From Macrostomum hystrix (Eukaryota; Platyhelminthes; Macrostomidae): 64,000 nt of DNA. The notes under the pieces were generated by a model that saw nothing but the letters and a program-made list of their open reading frames with translations, was not told where the DNA came from and ran no database searches. The translations under genes and the position numbers were made by a program. The stretch spans positions 12,305,501 to 12,369,500 of the forward strand of contig CATNEN010000003.1 in NCBI GenBank assembly GCA_950097015.1, read 5' to 3'. Position 1 is the stretch's first letter, and every line of letters begins with the position of its first letter. Shown piece by piece: positions 24,545-37,045 of the stretch.

Positions 24545-25396
24545 ACTCAAAGGATGCTAGACACTTCGTCATCTTACAACTTCGTCATCCACTTGGAAGG
24601 TAGGACACTTCGTCATCTAGCCAATTGGCATGCTTTAAAGTTTGGTCAGTTTGTCTTCTACTAATAACAGGCAATCAAGTTCGTCATAAATAAAGTGAGG
24701 GTAGGATGGTGGGGCAGAGGTGTGAACACATTTCACACTTTAAATTATTAAAAAGAGGTGTCAAAACTGATTTCATTATAGTCTGTTGTTATTTGTCCAG
24801 TTAACCAGACAAATAGCCATTTGATTATTTGTCCGCTTAATAGGTTAACCACCCAAGGACTTAATTTCTCCCCTTCCAATGAGCTGGAGCAACGATCCTT
24901 CCAAAGACCACTCTTGCCATGCTAATAGCCATCTTGAGTCTTGACCTCACAAAGACCAAACTATAGCCTTGAACTAAGTTAGTCCCTGAAACAACCGAAT
25001 TTCTGGAAAAGGTTTTTATTTTTTTAACTAGTTAATGAGCTAAAATAATTTGAGACAAACTTTAAATCTGAATGACTGTCCTTTTGCAGCTTGTTAATTA
25101 TTTTCTTACAAATGATAGAGGTTCTCGTGGTAGCGCTACAATGCCTTATAACTTAGTTGTAAGTTATAACTCGGTTAACCGGACAAATAACAACTGCCTT
25201 CATTATAAGAGTTGAAAGATAGGTGCCAACACAAGGTGAGGAGGGGTGGTTCTGTTATAACTTTGAAAACTTGTTTTATAGAGGACGAAGTGTCCACAAG
25301 TCTAAGTCTCTTTGTCATCCACCCTCTGAGATATTGGACAGATCGTCATCTGGATGATGAAGTTGTAAGATGACAATGTGTGCAGGTACCGACTCA
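24545..25396. mobile_element. Inverted-repeat DNA element (outer)
   Basis: GTCATCTTACAACTTCGTCA near 24570 is repeated in reverse complement near 25375 with flanking similarity (GACTCA/GAGTC ends). A second inverted pair, GGACACTTCGTC / GACGAAGTGTCC, lies inside. There is no transposase frame. Boundaries are approximate. Confidence 0.6.
24783..25194. mobile_element. Inverted-repeat element nested in the previous one
   Basis: The ends are GTTGTTATTTGTCCAGTTAA and the complement of the same sequence with one change (TTAACCGGACAAATAACAAC). The interior shows no coding sequence. Its position inside the outer inverted repeat indicates nested insertion. Confidence 0.65.
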
Positions 25397-25399
25397 AAC

Positions 25400-26500
25400 A
25401 CAGAAATGGATCTTGTTGACACAAACTTGGTTTTACTATTTTGCTAACTAATAAATTCAAATAGGCCCTAACAAATTATTTCTGCATCACTGTCAACCCC
25501 ATTAACAAAAAAATAATCTTTCTGTTTAGATAACATTATGTATTATTTTACAATATGGCTAATCCAGATTGATGATATAATGGTCTTGGGCTGAAATGGT
25601 TGTGGCAAAAATGATTATGGCAGAAACAACTGGTCACCACTAGGCTGAGTCTAGGCCCTATGGCCTAGGGTATGTAACACCTCATGAATCTTTAGAAGCA
25701 TATTGTAGGTGCGCATAATATTTTTATGGTGACTTTAAAGATATACTTTAATACAGAGTTGCTAATGTCCTAACTTCAATTAGTGGCCAAATATAAAATG
25801 ATTAATTGATTAACAAAGTGTTATATTCAATCCTAATAGAAGTGCGATATTAATTGTGCATGAGTGTGGCCAAAAAGTAGCAATGGTGCATTAGCTCAAT
25901 ATTGAGCTCAATAGCTACACCATTCTTTTTGGAGGCTTGTCATTTTATCAACTTCGTTTTCGCTTTTAGGCTAAAACGCATGTGAAAAGAAATCATCTTT
26001 AAATTTTGCGTCACACTTTGTTCTGAAGTAATTGTCTGTTTGTCTATTTGCTATTTTGCTTTTGATTTAAATGGTTTGTATGCTACTATTGTTTTCTTTC
26101 TGTGTACTCTTTTATGCAGTTTTGTATTTTATAATCAAGACTTGATGATAATTTGTTATAAAAATGTATTACGAATATATTCGAATTCCGTTGCGTATGA
26201 ATATTGGATTTAAACAAAAGATCGCGTATCAAGTCGTTCTAAACTTTTTCCAGTTAACAAAATGTAAACACGGGCTTTTTACCATAGATAATAAATTACT
26301 ATTCATTGCGCATTATTTTGGAAATATGTGTTTGGTTTGACTAACATGGAGCAGTTCAAACTTGATTAGTGGAGGTTTGCGGAGAGCGGAATTAATTTAC
26401 CATTTACCATGAATTTACCATGTTAGTGCGTAGCCAGTCCAAGGACCACTGTAGTATAGTTATTAGTTATAATCTTGTGGTCGTTTAGCCAGTCATGGAG
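25400..26500. other. AT-rich spacer, nothing identified
   Basis: No frame, array or inverted repeat that I can support. Confidence 0.45.
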
Positions 26501-26519
26501 GTTGAAGAACTTGCGGAGA

Positions 26520-28560
26520 TTAAATAATTAGCGGATAGAATAAACGGATTTTGAATAATTACGGGATTTTGAAGAATTACGGGATTTTGAAGAATTACGG
26601 GATGTTGAAGAATTAGCGGAGTTTGAGGACTTAGCAAAGGTTGTAAAACTAATGGAGCTTGAATAACTAGTGGAGGTTTAAATATTAGCGGAGGTTGAAC
26701 AATTAGCGGAGGTCGGTAAACAACTGAATGTTGGTAAATTAGCGAAGGTTGAGGAATTAGCTTAGGTTAGAGAATTAGCAGAGGTTGAAGAACTAGCGTA
26801 GTTTCAAGTACTAGCGGAGGACGAACAATTAGCGGAGGTCGGTAAACTAGCGGATGGTCCTAAATTTGAGTAGGTTGGTAAATTAGCCGTGGCATTATCG
26901 GAGGATATAGTGAATTAGCGGAGGTTGGTGAATTAGCGCAGGTTGGTGAATTAGCAGAGGTTGGTGAATTAGCTGAGGTTAGTAAATTAGCGGGGGTTAG
27001 TAAATTTGCGGAGGTTAGTTAATTAGCGGGGGTTAGTTAATTAGCTGGGGTTAGTATTAGTAAATTAGCGGGGTTAATAAATTAGCGGGGTTAGTTAATT
27101 AGCGGAGGTTAGTTAATTAGCTGGGGTTAGTTAATTAGCGGAGGTTAGTAAATTAGCGGGGTTAGTTAATTAGCGGAGGTTAGTGAATTAGAGGGGGTTA
27201 GTTAATTAGCTGGGGTTAGTTAATTAGCGGAGGTTAGTAAATTAGCGGGGTTAGTTAATTATCGGAGGTTAGTAAATTAGCGGGGTTAGTTAATTAGCGG
27301 AGGTTAGTGAATTAGAGGGGGTTAGTTAATTAGCTGGGGTTAGTTAATTAGCGGAGGTTAGTAAATTAGCGGGGTTAGTTAATTAGAGGGGGTTAGTGAA
27401 TTAGCGGGGTTAGTTAATTAGCGGAGGTTAGTGAATTAGAGGGGGTTAGTTAATTAGAGGGGGTTAGTTAATTAGACGGGGTTAGTTAATTATAGGGGGT
27501 TAGTTAATTAGAGGGGGTTAGTTAATTAGAGGGGGTTAGTTAATTAGAGGGGTTAGTTAATTAGAGGGGTTAGTTAATTAGCGGGGTTAGTTAATTAGAG
27601 GGGGTTAGTTAATTAGAGGGGGTTAGTTAATTAGCGGGGTTAGTTAATTAGAGGGGGTTAGTTAATTAGCGGGGGTTGGTGAAATAGCGGAGGTTGTTAA
27701 ATTAGAGGAGGTTGGTGAATTAGAGGAGGTTGGTGAATTAGCGGAGGTTGGTGAATTAGCTGAGGTTAGTAAATTAGCGGGGGTTAGTAAATTTGCGGAG
27801 GTTAGTAAATTTGCGGGGGTTAGTAAATTTGCGGAGGTTAGTAAATTTGCGGAGGTTAGTAAATTTGCGGGGGTTAGTAAATTTGCGGGGGTTAGTAAAT
27901 TTGCGGAGGTTAGTTAATTAGCGGAGTTAGTTAATTAGAGGGGGTTAGTTAATTAGAGGGGTTGGTTAATTAGAGGGGGTTAGTTAATTAGCGGGGGTTG
28001 GTGAAATAGCGGAGGTTGTTAAATTAGAGGAGGTTGGTGAATTAGAGGAGGTTGGTGAATTAGCGGAGGTTGGTGAATTAGAGGAGGTTGGTGAATTAGA
28101 GGAGGTTGGTGAATTAGAGGAGGTTGGTGAATTAGAGGAGGTTGGTGAATTAGCGGAGGTTGGTGAATTAGAGGAGGTTGGTGAATTAGCGGAGGTTGTT
28201 AAATTAGAGGAGGTTGGTGAATTAGCGGAGGTTGTTAAATTAGAGGAGGTTGGTGAATTAGCGGAGGTTGTTAAATTAGAGGAGGTTGGTGAATTAGCGG
28301 AGGTTGTTAAATTAGAGGAGGTTGGTGAATTAGCGGAGGTTGTTAAATTAGAGGAGGTTGGTGAATTAGCGGAGGTTGTTAAATTAGAGGAGGTTGGTGA
28401 ATTAGCGGAGGTTGTTAAATTAGAGGAGGTTGGTGAATTAGCGGAGGTTGTTAAATTAGAGGAGGTTGGTGAATTAGCGGAGGTTGTTAAATTAGAGGAG
28501 GTTGGTGAATTAGCGGAGGTTGGTGAATTAGAGGAGGTTGGTGAATTAGCAAGGGTTAGT
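26520..28560. repeat. Minisatellite, 15-17 bp unit, ~2 kb
   Basis: The unit is GAATTAGCGGAGGTTGGT or GTTAGTTAATTAGAGGGG. Units are degenerate at the left end and become ordered. From about 28080 a composite alternates GAGGAGGTTGGTGAATTA with GCGGAGGTTGTTAAATTA, a local higher-order repeat. Confidence 0.95.
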
Positions 28561-29118
28561 AAATTAGCATATTTTTGTAATTTAACAAAGGTTCAAGTAT
28601 ATTTCTTTTTTAGAATATTTGAAGCATTAGTCAGTTTTCTAGATTTTTTAAAGCAAAAAGTGAAGAACTTAATATTCTTTTGTTCGTCACAGACTTGTCT
28701 GATAATATTTATTCAACCGTGAGTATGTTTGCAAACAAAAACTGCAAAAGATGGGTGGAGTTTAATTATTTCATTCGGTTGAGCAAACCCTATCAGCTTT
28801 TCACATTCCCAGTAAGATTAAATTTTTTGCGCAAAGCTAATTTTGATTATCTGGGGCAACGGAGGGAGCCTACTTGACTTTGTATTCCATTCGCTTTCAT
28901 AAGCAGATGATTTAATTATGAAGATCGAACTAAACACTATAAGTGTGAGCGAATTTCGGCTCTTTAAATACTTCAGTTTACTTATCTGGATGCTGCAAGC
29001 ATGCTTTCTATTCTTACGCTTCACTAAATAAAAAACAAATCGAATAAAATATTCGATCGTGTACAAAATAAACTAGAAAAAACACAAGCATATCAAAATC
29101 AGATCTTCAAATCTTTAC
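28561..29118. other. Spacer between arrays, nothing identified
   Basis: Unique sequence. Short open frames here lack any recognisable similarity or splice context. Confidence 0.45.
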
Positions 29119-29132
29119 ATGAGTTACCGATT

Positions 29133-29635
29133 CAGTGTGCTACACCTTGATTACCTCAGTGTGCTACACCTTGATTACCTCAGTGTGCTACACCTTGATT
29201 ACCTCAGTGTGCTACACCTTGATTACCTCAGTGTGCTACACCTTGATTACCTCAGTGTGCTACACCTTGATTACCTCAGTGTGCTACACCTTGATTACCT
29301 CAGTGTGCTACACCTTGATTACCTCAGTGTGCTACACCTTGATTACCTCAGTGTGCTACACCTTGATTACCTCAGTGTGCTACACCTTGATTACCTCAGT
29401 GTGCTACACCTTGATTACCTCAGTGTGCTACACCTTGATTACCTCAGTGTGCTACACCTTGATTACCTCAGTGTGCTACACCTTGATTACCTCAGTGTGC
29501 TACACCTTGATTACCTCAGTGTGCTACACCTTGATTACCTCAGTGTGCTACACCTTGATTACCTCAGTGTGCTACACCTTGATTACCTCAGTGTGCTACA
29601 CCTTGATTACTCTTGTGTGCTACACCTTGATTACT
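29133..29635. repeat. Minisatellite, 24-bp unit, ~20 nearly identical copies
   Basis: The unit contains AGTGTGCTACACCTTGATTA. Copies are essentially identical except the last two, so the array is young or strongly homogenised. The period is a multiple of three, so two forward frames stay open; this is not evidence of coding. Confidence 0.97.
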
Positions 29636-29639
29636 TATT

Positions 29640-30262
29640 TTGGTCCGTAATCGTCGGCTATGCTAAGAAGATTTTACTTCATGGTAAATGTATCCCTATA
29701 GGCATTCATATAAGAATAAAATCAAAGGGAAAATGCCGCCTCTGCTTAGCTCATAGCGGTGCGCCATAATTATAATCGATTGCGCAATTAATCAAGATTA
29801 TTGTCACCGGCGGTGTTTCTCTTGTGATCTTTTTAACCTTAAGCACGCAGTTATAGTGCGCATCTGTGTACCAACATTTATCTGAGTAGTGATTTCATTG
29901 ACAACGATTAAACCGGTGCTGCCTAATATAAGTCTTTTAGTCTACAAAAATGTAGCCTAGGAAATTCAGGTGCAAGGAATTAGCGAATGACCTAACAGTA
30001 ATAAATTTGTCGACTAGTTCAGTGCAGGTGCTTAATCTCACTGATGAAATTTGGGTGAGAATTATTCATTTTTAATTCTCACTTGATTATTTTTAATCTT
30101 AGCTATGACGCAATTATCTAGAGCGATCCGGACACCTGGAAGATCAGCTCGCCCGCCATTGGCTAGAAAACAAGCGCCGTCAGCCAATTAGATCAATCGC
30201 TTCACCGCTTCTAATTATACCGACCGACTAATATACTCACCCTTGCTCACTTCACTGCTCAC
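29640..30262. other. Upstream region of the PDZ gene
   Basis: Unique sequence 5' of the TATA-like site, probably promoter. No individual binding site can be supported. Confidence 0.4.
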
Positions 30263-30272
30263 TATTTAAATA
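30263..30272 (+). promoter_or_regulatory. TATA-like box of the PDZ gene
   Basis: TATTTAAATA lies 74 bases before the start codon at 30346, compatible with a transcription start near 30290-30300. Confidence 0.5.
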
Positions 30273-30345
30273 GACTCAAACTCGCTCTGAGGATTTTAAC
30301 CAGACGCGAATAACAATTTCCTGACAATCGACTCATCAGCTCAGC

Positions 30346-33300
30346 ATGGAGATCTTGTCCCCAGCCACACACTGCTCAAGCTCAGATGGCATTCTCAGCT
30401 GCGGACTGAGCTATGCCACGGCCTCACTTGGACGAAGGTAAGACAAGTTATTCAGTAAAGTATTTTTTAATTGGCTCCTATCACGGTTTTCTTCCAAATC
30501 TCTTACAAAAAAGAAAAGATTAAGAATGTAAATACCCACCTTGTATGTTAGATCATAGTGGTTTTTGCCATACGAGAATCTCGTAGAATCTATTTATCTT
30601 CTATTGTAATAAACATTAAAAAATAAGTTAAGCGAAACTGAAGTTACCTGCTTGTGTTTTTTTCATCACCTCTTCCTTGTCCTGTCTCTCCCGTGTCTCA
30701 TCTCTCCCGTGTCTCATCTATCCCGTGTCTCATCTATCCCGTGTCTCATCTCTCCCGTGTCTCATCTATCCCGTGTCTCATCTATCCCGTGTCTCATCTC
30801 TCCCGTGTCTCATCTATCCCGTGTCTCATCTATCCCGTGTCTCATCTCTCCCGTGTCTCATCTATCCCGTGTCTCATCTCTCCCGTGTCTCATCTCTCCT
30901 GTCTCATTTCTCCACTATCTCAAATTTCCGTCTATTAGGTTCTCTATTCGACCCGTTAGCTAATAAGTTTGCCGACCCTTGGCTTGGCGTAATTGTGGGA
31001 ATCAGCCACTCAAGCCTAAATTCTTCCAAACACAGGAGTGCATGGGCTTTCTGTTCAAAATTTTATTTATAATGCTCGCTTTAAAAATAATTACTGCACC
31101 CCGAGTCATCGACAATGCTGAAACATATTCTCAAAAAACCTACTAACCGATAGGCTTCCCTGCAGGCGACCGCCGACGCCGCTGTCTCACCTGGCTGGCG
31201 CCGGGCTGCCTCCTAGCACGCCGCCGTCTCTTGGCTGTCGACGCCGCTTTGAAATTGTCCATGGCACGCCGCCGCGATCTCCGGCACCTCGCGCGCGCCA
31301 GCAGCATCAGCCATTGGAGGCGACGCCGGGCATTCCCGCGCCCAGCCGCATAGCAACCAATCCTCGGTGTCGAAGGCGCCCAGAACTGGTTACTATGGCG
31401 ACTAGAACGCCAGTAGCGCCGTTGGATTCGATTCCAAAGGAACTGGAAGAGAAGCAACAACAGCAACAACAGCAGCAGACGCCACTCTATGAAGGCCAAG
31501 CCGCGGTGCCAACACCTGGAAGCAGTTGGACTCTGAAACGACTGGCAGGCAGAATCCGGCGGACAATGAGCTCCGCCACCTCGGAGCCCCCGGAGACACC
31601 CAAGCCTGATCAGCGCAAGAAACCAGCGGCTCTCCACCGCCTGTTGCGTCATCTGCTGGCTGGCCCAGCCACTGCAGCCTGCGCGAGCGGTAGGGTGCTC
31701 AAACTGCACCCGGATGGGTCGAGAACTGTACTCATTCAGCGGCACGCTGGGAGTCGCTTTGGTTTCTACGTTGCCAAGGAGACGCATGGAGGTGAGATTT
31801 TGAAGGGGTATTATGAGAATTTTTGTGAGATTTTCTGGACTAGTATTAGTTTCTCTAGTGTTGTCAACTTCACAATCTCGCACTACCATAAAATCTCTTC
31901 TCTTCCCCATCTCCTCTCTTCCCAATCTCCTCTCTCCCCAGTCTCCTCTCTTCCCAATCTCCTCTCTCCCCAATCTCCTCCCCCAATCTCCTCTCTCCCC
32001 AATATCCTCTCTCCCCAATATCCTCTCTCCAATTCCAATTCCAAAAATGGAAACATGTCATGAATGTCGCGTGTTCACACTCGCTAGTTCGCTAAATTCA
32101 TATCCCGAGGCCATTTCGCCACCTCATAACTAACTGTCCACTCAGTTTAGTGGCCTCTGAAATTTTATATATAAAACTGGGTGACACAACGTGCCCGATC
32201 AAAGGAAGCTATGGTCATTAACGCATTCACCGCATAGATAGGCCACTTGGCCCATTGCCAGGAAATCATATGTATAAAAAAACTGCTAAACTGTTGGCCA
32301 AGTGGCGGTCAGTTGAACGATTGAATGATTTCGGGCATGTGGTGTTGTTGTCTCGTGGGGCTTTAAAAAATTAAGGAACTGTAGAATTGAAGACAGGTGA
32401 AACAAAGATACCGATACGCGAGAAAAAGACCTGGAAATAAGCAATCAGCTGTTTGGCAACGAACATTTTTTTAGTCTCCGTTCGACAAAAGACAAAGAAC
32501 TACAATTGTAGACTTGAAATAAAATAATGAGTCACGTATTTTCAAATTCACACGTGTTTAACCAATCCTATCTATAGGTGAGAGATTGAAGCTTATGATT
32601 TATTACTGGAAGAGATTCGGCTAATTAAGAACAATAGAAACAATAGTAAACACGCTAACCTTAGGTAGAAGGTTGAGAATTAAAGTTTACCACATGCAAC
32701 CAAGAATAGCAAATAAAGAAATTTGAAATACAGTGAGTTAATCTGAAAGCATGGAAAATGAAGGCAGGGAGAGTGAAGGGTCGGGAGAATAAAGGGTGGG
32801 AGAGTGAAGGGTGGGAGAGTGAAGGGTGGGAGAGTGAAGGGTGGGAGAATAAAGGGTGGGAGAGTGAAGGGTGGGAGAGTGAAGGGTGGGAAAGTGAAGG
32901 GGGGAGAATGAAGGGTGGGAGAATGAAGGGTCGGAGAGTGAAGGGTGGGAGAATAAAGGGTGGGAGAGTGAAGGGTGGGAGAGTGAAGGATGGGAGAGTG
33001 AAGGGTGGGAGAATAAAGGGTGGGAGAGTGAAGGGTGGGAGAGTGAAGGGTGGGAGAGTGAAGGGTGGGAGAGTGAAGGGTGGGAGAATAAAGGGTGGGA
33101 GAGTGAAGGGTGGGAGAATGAAGGGTGGGAGAATGAAGGGTCGGAGAGTGAAGGGTCGGGAGAGTGAAGGGTGGGAGAATAAAGGGTGGGAGAGTGAAGG
33201 GTGGGAGAATGAAGGGTGGGAGAATGAAGGGTCGGAGAGTGAAGGGTCGGGAGAGTGAAGGGTGGGAGAGTGAAGGGTGGGAGAGTGAAGGGTGGGAGAG

Positions 33301-33915
33301 TGAAGGGTGGGAGAGTGAAGGGTGGGAGAATAAAGGGTGGGAGAGTGAAGGGTGGGAGAGTGAAGGGTGGGAAAGTGAAGGGGGGAGAATGAAGGGTGGG
33401 AGAATGAAGGGTCGGAGAGTGAAGGGTCGGGAGAGTGAAGGGTGGGAGAATGAAGGGTGGGAGAATAAAGGGTGGGAGAGTGAAGGGTGGGAGAATGAAG
33501 TGTGGGAGAATGAAGTGTGGGAGAATGAAGTGTGGGAGAATGAAGTGTGGGAGAATGAAGTGTGGGAGAATGAATGTGAAGTGTGAATAGTGTGAATGTG
33601 AATAGTGTGAAGGGAGAGTGAAGGGAGATTAGGTATAAATTTCTGACATACATACAAGCTAGTTAAGTCAGTGTGGCTCAAGCGAAGTAGATTCGCTCAA
33701 CCAATGTCCCCACATGCAATTTTCACCAACCCGCAGGTCTAATCCTGACGAGATTCCACGATCAGGCAGCACAGCAGCGGTTTCGCGGTCTCCTGGCGCC
33801 TGGCGATCGCATCCTGGAACTGGAAGGCTTGCCGGCCAATCGCTTGAGCCTGGCTGAAATTCGGACTAGCCTTGCTCATCGGCGCAATTTGCGAGTCAGA
33901 ATGGCGAGCTACTAA
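30346..33915 (+). CDS. PDZ-domain protein, 298 residues, three exons
   Basis: Exons are 30346-30437 (ATG, donor GTAAGA), 31166-31791 (acceptor CCCTGCAG, donor GTGAGA) and 33737-33915 (acceptor CCGCAG, stop TAA). Phases 2 and 1 are respected, giving 298 codons. The first ~190 residues are low complexity, rich in Pro, Arg, Ala and a short polyGln tract. The C-terminal ~100 residues form a PDZ-like fold: SRTVLIQRHAGSRFGFYV (first strand and a RFGF carboxylate-binding loop in place of GLGF), THGGLILTRFHDQAA, LLAPGDRILELEGLPA (the LxxGDxILxxNG element, with EG for NG), and a final strand RNLRVRMASY. PDZ domains bind C-terminal peptides of partners, usually at membranes or junctions. No named orthologue is recognised. 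Both introns carry minisatellites. Confidence 0.78.
30677..30980. repeat. 16-bp minisatellite ending in the terminus of the hAT-type MITE
   Basis: The unit TCTCCCGTGTCTCATC is the reverse complement of the 16-mer inside the MITE at 3145. It is followed at 30930-30980 by sequence matching that MITE's end (TTAGGTTCTC..., GTTAGCTAATAAGTTTGCCG). The opposite terminus is not recognisable. It lies in intron 1 of the PDZ gene. Confidence 0.88.
31896..32035. repeat. Minisatellite, 16-bp unit, intronic
   Basis: Pyrimidine-only unit CCCAATCTCCTCTCTC, about eight copies, beginning about 100 bases after the donor of PDZ exon 2. Confidence 0.9.
32755..33620. repeat. Minisatellite, 15-bp unit, intronic, purine-rich
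   Basis: The unit is GAGAGTGAAGGGTGG with GAGAATAAAGGG variants and a higher-order pattern (blocks at about 32895 and 33370 share GGGGGGAGAATGAAGGG). The sense strand of the PDZ transcript carries the G-runs. It fills much of intron 2. Confidence 0.96.
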
Positions 33916-34527
33916 AATAAGTAGCTTGCGCGCATTTTAACTGATTTATTTGCATAGCAGAATTAGTGCTTCACTTGTTTTGTAAATAGTTTAGTTTTAT
34001 TTAGTTAAAATGTATTCACAATCATTACTGGTCTTATAGTGACAGAAGAGCTTAAATACATTTAGTCATGTGATTTTATTAAGCACACTTTCATTAGTGA
34101 TTGACATGTTAAAATCAAAGAAACTATTTCTTTTCGCCTTTGTTTTCGTGAATCAAAATCGGTCAATAATGGATAAACTTTTTTCCGCCCTTTTACGATG
34201 AACCAACTTTCAAAGCCGTCGAGATATTCAGCCATGAATATTGTCGAAAACCCGGGTGAAAAGGACAAATAAGATTGCTCTTTAAAAACTTCTAATGCGA
34301 ATCTTTAATCTATGAACTTGCTGACGATGCCGAAATTTTGTAACTCTGGACATTGTTTCACCGGATAGAGCGAAAGATTTTAGCACGTTTTCTGGATTTT
34401 CATTGTTATTGGTTGAATAGTTAGTGAGAAAAAATTAATTATAAATGTGGGTATTTGATACACCTCAGTTGTGCTTCCACTGTTTAGGGACTGATAAAAA
34501 TACGCTCGTAACAATAATTGCAGGAGG
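33916..34527. other. Downstream flank of the PDZ gene
   Basis: AT-rich; presumably 3' UTR then spacer. No canonical AATAAA signal close to the stop was found. Confidence 0.4.
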
Positions 34528-34868
34528 ACTGCGGGCAATGGATGGCACATCATTTAGTAACACTAGACCCGCAGCCAGCGAGGAGGCAATTCTGCCCATT
34601 TCGTTGACTCCTGAGCACACACGCACACAGATACCGTACGCAGGCACACGCTCACACAGGTGTGTACATCTGCCCTGCATGACTTTCTCATCGTAAGGCA
34701 GTGTACACTCTCTGCCTTGGAGGTTGGCCCTCAAGGGTGTATATTGCACGACAAGCCTCTAAAGCCTTCTCTCCGCGGCTGCGCCTCAAATGAATGTGGC
34801 CTCGCCGTGGAATCGAGCTCAGGGACCTTGGTGCGAGAGGCAAGCACGTTAACCGCTCTGACCGATCG
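34528..34868 (-). mobile_element. SINE family 1, near full-length copy
   Basis: In reverse complement the head GGTCAGAGCGGTTAACGTGC (A box) and GAGCTCGATTCC (B box) precede the same body as at 2545, ending GGGCAGAATTGCCTCCTCGC and GCCATTGCCC-like sequence. It is the best preserved copy in the window. Confidence 0.82.
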
Positions 34869-35440
34869 TTCAATGGACTCAAGCCTAAACTAAGCTTAGA
34901 TTACGAAACTTCACAAGCAGTAATTAGCGGGTTGTTGAAGAACTCGTTAAATCAGAAGAGACACTTTGGCTACACAGACTGCTTCCGCGCCAGTGCACCA
35001 GCTTTTATAGAAAGCCAGGGAACTGTTTTGACAAACGAGTATTGGGGATAATATAGGTGTTCGCACTGGTTAGTTGGGTGTAAAGTGAAAGAGGTGTTAA
35101 CTTTAACAGGAAGCTACCACTTTCATCCCCCTTGGAGGGTTTGAAATAACGAATTTGTAACTGCCAATAAATGATGGATTGACATTCTACTCGTAATTGA
35201 CTCATCAGCTACAAATCAAATTTTGGCTTCCTTAAGCACCTTATTATCACATTTGCGCTGACACATTTTACTTGTCATTAATACCAATGCATTCATTCCT
35301 ATCGTATGCCTATAATTTAATTGTCTGTCTGGTCTCAATGATTAAAATTAATTCTTTGCGGCTTCAAGAAAGCAGTGATATAGTTTGCGATTTCGAAAAT
35401 GTAGAGCTACCCAAGCAGCAGGTTATTGGAGAGAACCAAT
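34869..35440. other. Spacer, nothing identified
   Basis: Unique sequence, no supported feature on either strand. Confidence 0.45.
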
Positions 35441-35444
35441 CTCT

Positions 35445-36100
35445 TTATATATCTATCTACCTGTCCAAGCTAAATCCATCCATATATCTATCTACCTGTC
35501 CAAGCTAAATCCATCCATATATCTATCTACCTGTCCAAGCTAAATCCATCCATATATCTATCTACCTGTCCAAGCTATATCCATCCATATATCTATCTAC
35601 CTGTCCAAGCTATATCCATCCATATATCTATCTACCTGTCCAAGCTATATCCATCCATATATTTATCTACCTGTCCAAGCTATATCCATCCATATATCTA
35701 TCTACCTGTCCAAGCTATATCCATCCATATATCTATCTACCTGTCCAAGCTATATCCATCCATATATCTATCTACCTGTCCAAGCTATATCCATCCATAT
35801 ATCTATCTACCTGTCCAAGCTATATCCATCCATATATCTATCTACCTGTCCAAGCTATATCCATCCATATATCTATCTACCTGTCCAAGCTATATCCATC
35901 CATATATTTATCTACCTGTCCAAGCTATATCCATCCATATATCTATCTACCTGTCCAAGCTATATCCATCCATATATCTATCTACCTGTCCAAGCTATAT
36001 CCATCCATATATCTATCTACCTGTCCAAGCTATATCCATCCATATATCTATCTACCTGTCCAAGCTATATCCATCCATATATCTATCTACCTGTCTGAAC
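35445..36100. repeat. Minisatellite, 35-bp unit, ~19 copies
   Basis: The unit contains ATCCATCCATATATCTATCT and ACCTGTCCAAGC. Copies are very similar; the first few read AAGCTAAAT where the rest read AAGCTATAT. Confidence 0.96.
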
Positions 36101-36490
36101 TATCCATTCATAGATCTTTACTTCTAGGTGTCTACTTTAAGATCTCTGCAAGACAAGAAAATGGTTGCTATGGAGTCATATCAGAATCGAAATTTCGTAC
36201 GGACCGATTGCAGTTACAATTAGTCGCATCGATGCTTATCTACTTTGGAATCATAAGCCCTATCTTAAGCATAGCTAGCCGATTCGTAAACTTTGTCTGT
36301 TACGTTTTAAGCATTGTGCCAAATCATCTAATAGGCTTAAATCTAAATCTCTAACAGGTGCGAGTTGTAGTCACATCTGCGACCATCTGGGTCCCGTCTT
36401 ACTTGCTGATTTCTACAAAGAGTGTGTGATTACTGGCATAGCGGCAGTGGAAGATATCGAAGGGTCATGAGTGTAATCACACAGGAGGTT
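36101..36490. other. Spacer, nothing identified
   Basis: Unique sequence between an array and a SINE. Confidence 0.4.
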
Positions 36491-36800
36491 GTAGCCCAGT
36501 AGGAAATTGCAGCCATTGTGGTTAGTGCGACCTGAAGGTTAGGGGTTCGATTCCCGACTCTACTGGAACAATTTGTGGTCCTTTAGCAGGATGCTTAACT
36601 CTGCATTGCTTCAGTTCACCCAGCTGTTAAATGAGTATCAGCATCAGCTGCATGGGGTAATTGAGGATGGGTGTGGCGTCCCCCAGTCCATGGACTGAAC
36701 AGCTGTACGCAGCCTTCAGATGCGCCGCGCAATAGCTGCGGCTGTGCTGTCGGCTGCACATCTGGCCCAATTGTGGCAGGTGTAGTCTATTACTACTATT
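36491..36800 (+). mobile_element. tRNA-derived SINE, family 2
   Basis: The head GGTTGTAGCCCAGTAGG and the B box GGGGTTCGATTCCCGACTC are tRNA-like. The body includes TCTGCATTGCTTCAGTTCAC and the tail is TATTACTACTATTACTATTA, a trinucleotide tail typical of SINEs. A related copy is at 57871. Confidence 0.75.
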
Positions 36801-36889
36801 ACTATTATTATTATGGGTGTTATTAATAAGTAATTAAATAATCATGAATGCATGACCTGTAAAATAGTAGTAAATTTTATAATAATTGC

Positions 36890-37045
36890 AGGGTGGCTGC
36901 GGGCAATGGCACACAATTTCGTCAGCGAGGAGGCAATTCTGCCCATTCCACTGACTCCTGAGCACACACGCACACTCACACAGATATAGTTCGCAAGCTT
37001 GAATTTGACATTATCAGGCAGTGTACACTCTTAAGTCTGTACTTT
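36890..37045 (-). mobile_element. SINE family 1, 3'-body fragment
   Basis: It shares GAGGAGGCAATTCTGCCCAT, CTGACTCCTGAGCACACACG and GGCAGTGTACACTC with the copy at 34528. The tRNA-like head is degraded beyond recognition. Confidence 0.7.

Noticed and set aside
29119-29769. Frames of LDYLSVLH / CYTLITSV repeats
   Set aside because: A 24-bp unit keeps two forward frames open. There is no signal, domain or splice context, and near-identical copies imply recent array growth.
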